Below, in pieces: positions 63,465 through 64,000 of a stretch of DNA of 64,000 bases (positions within the stretch are counted from its first letter, which is position 1; the number at the start of each line of letters is the position of its first letter). Under the pieces are notes generated by a model that ran no database searches, was not told where the DNA came from, and worked only from the letters and a program-made list of their open reading frames with translations. Source of the stretch: Pedomonas sp051304405 (GTDB lineage: Bacteria > Pseudomonadota > Alphaproteobacteria > Sphingomonadales > Sphingomonadaceae); contig NZ_JBPPGG010000001.1 of NCBI RefSeq assembly GCF_051304405.1, positions 62,001-126,000 on the forward strand. Reading direction: 5' to 3'. The position numbers were made by a program, and so were the translations under genes.

Positions 63465-64000
63465 ATGGCTATCGGCATGTATGAACCCGGCGCCACGCTC
63501 GACTGCCCCGCCAGATCTGCCGAGGCCCCGTTCGACACCTTTCTGGCGGCAACGCAGGAGCTGCTCGACATCCTGCCCGGCGCCGTTTGCCTTTGCGATG
63601 CGGAGGGCCGCGTTGCGCGCCACAACCGGCGCGCTGCCGATTTCTGGCAGTCCCCGGCCGCCCCGGACCAGGCGGAGCACGCCCCTTGCCTCTCCGCCTG
63701 CCTGTTTCTGCCGGACGGGGCACCGGTCCCGCCGGAGGCCGCGCCTCTGGCGCTGGCCCTGAAGCACGGCCTCTCCACGCGGGAGCGGGTGTTTCTCGTC
63801 GAGTGTCCCGACGGCACGCGCCGTCCGGCAAGGCTGAGCGCCACCCCGATCCACGGCAGCGGCGGCCACATCGTCGGGGCCATGGTCTGCGCGGAGGAGA
63901 TCCCCCCGCCCCTGCCGCCGGACCCGAGCGTGCCGGAGGCCGTGCCCGAGGCCGGGCAGCGTCTGGCAGCCACCTACGAACATGCGGGCATCGGCATCGG
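63465..64000 (+). CDS. PAS-domain sensor protein, N-terminal part
   Basis: 178 codons before the window ends. The first PAS domain spans about 30-145: ELLDILPGAVCLCDAEGRVARHNRRAADFW, then RPARLSATPIHGSGGHIVGAMV. A Pro-rich linker leads to what looks like a second PAS beginning LAATYEHAGIGI. There is no signal peptide, so it is a cytoplasmic sensor. The output domain (kinase, GGDEF or other) lies to the right. AGGA sits very close to the ATG; a second ATG four codons on (63477) is possible. Confidence 0.72.
   Translation, partial: MAIGMYEPGATLDCPARSAEAPFDTFLAATQELLDILPGAVCLCDAEGRVARHNRRAADFWQSPAAPDQAEHAPCLSACLFLPDGAPVPPEAAPLALALKHGLSTRERVFLVECPDGTRRPARLSATPIHGSGGHIVGAMVCAEEIPPPLPPDPSVPEAVPEAGQRLAATYEHAGIGI

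Overview
The window is a GC-rich chromosomal segment, about two thirds GC by eye. It most likely comes from an alphaproteobacterium, possibly near the sphingomonads. Pointers are the order CBP3-like, DUF177, rpmF, plsX, fabH, ihfA, merR; the yajC-secD-secF cluster followed by a Mth938-domain gene; the 75-residue L31; the DUF815 ATPase; polyhydroxybutyrate mobilisation genes; and small opacity-type porins. Genus cannot be settled from the sequence alone.

Layout. 1-8.7 kb: tail of an XRE regulator, a histone H1-like protein, a COG0523 metallochaperone GTPase with a WD40 partner, a MacAB-type exporter, a second COG0523 GTPase and a glycine-zipper lipoprotein. 8.8-11.3 kb: a histidine kinase, response regulator and PepSY operon. 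11.4-18 kb: an ABC-F protein (Uup), YaaA, PHB depolymerase facing 3-hydroxybutyrate dehydrogenase, and a CobS-like membrane protein. 18-24.8 kb: the leucine/isovalerate degradation operon with a divergent LysR regulator. 24.9-26.5 kb: SoxR facing an FMN reductase and an odd decapeptide-repeat membrane protein. 26.7-36.2 kb: an accessory-looking stretch with an amino-acid permease, a putative modification-dependent GIY-YIG nuclease, a streptococcal-type TrpRS, MobA, GST, cupin, VOC, EF-hand and NDUFAF6-like genes. 36.5-43.4 kb: paired porins, a subclass B3-like metallo-beta-lactamase, the Sec accessory operon and a DUF815 ATPase. 43.4-47.8 kb: repeat-rich DNA around argO/argP. 47.8-57.9 kb: L31, a multidrug-type ABC exporter, a large unknown protein, then the merR-ihfA-fabH-plsX-rpmF cluster and bamE. 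58-64 kb: tRNA-Asn, the valine degradation genes mmsB, an acyl-CoA dehydrogenase and mmsA with a divergent LysR gene, and the start of a PAS sensor.

Metabolically the window leans towards branched-chain amino acid and PHB breakdown to acetyl-CoA, acetoacetate and propionyl-CoA. It also carries metal handling (two COG0523 proteins), redox sensing (SoxR), envelope biogenesis (Sec, BamE, SlyB-like) and export.

The most unusual features are: (1) a predicted fusion of an SRA-like domain with a GIY-YIG nuclease whose start codon lies inside a strong inverted repeat; (2) a MITE-like family of intergenic elements with self-palindromic inverted ends, two long copies of which bracket one COG0523 gene; (3) arrays of GTGCGC hairpins on either side of an unrecognised 542-residue gene; (4) a ~168-bp tandem repeat and many minisatellites, some inside genes; (5) a textbook SoxR promoter driving a reductase and decapeptide-repeat gene pair; (6) a B3-type lactamase with Glu in place of the first zinc-binding His.
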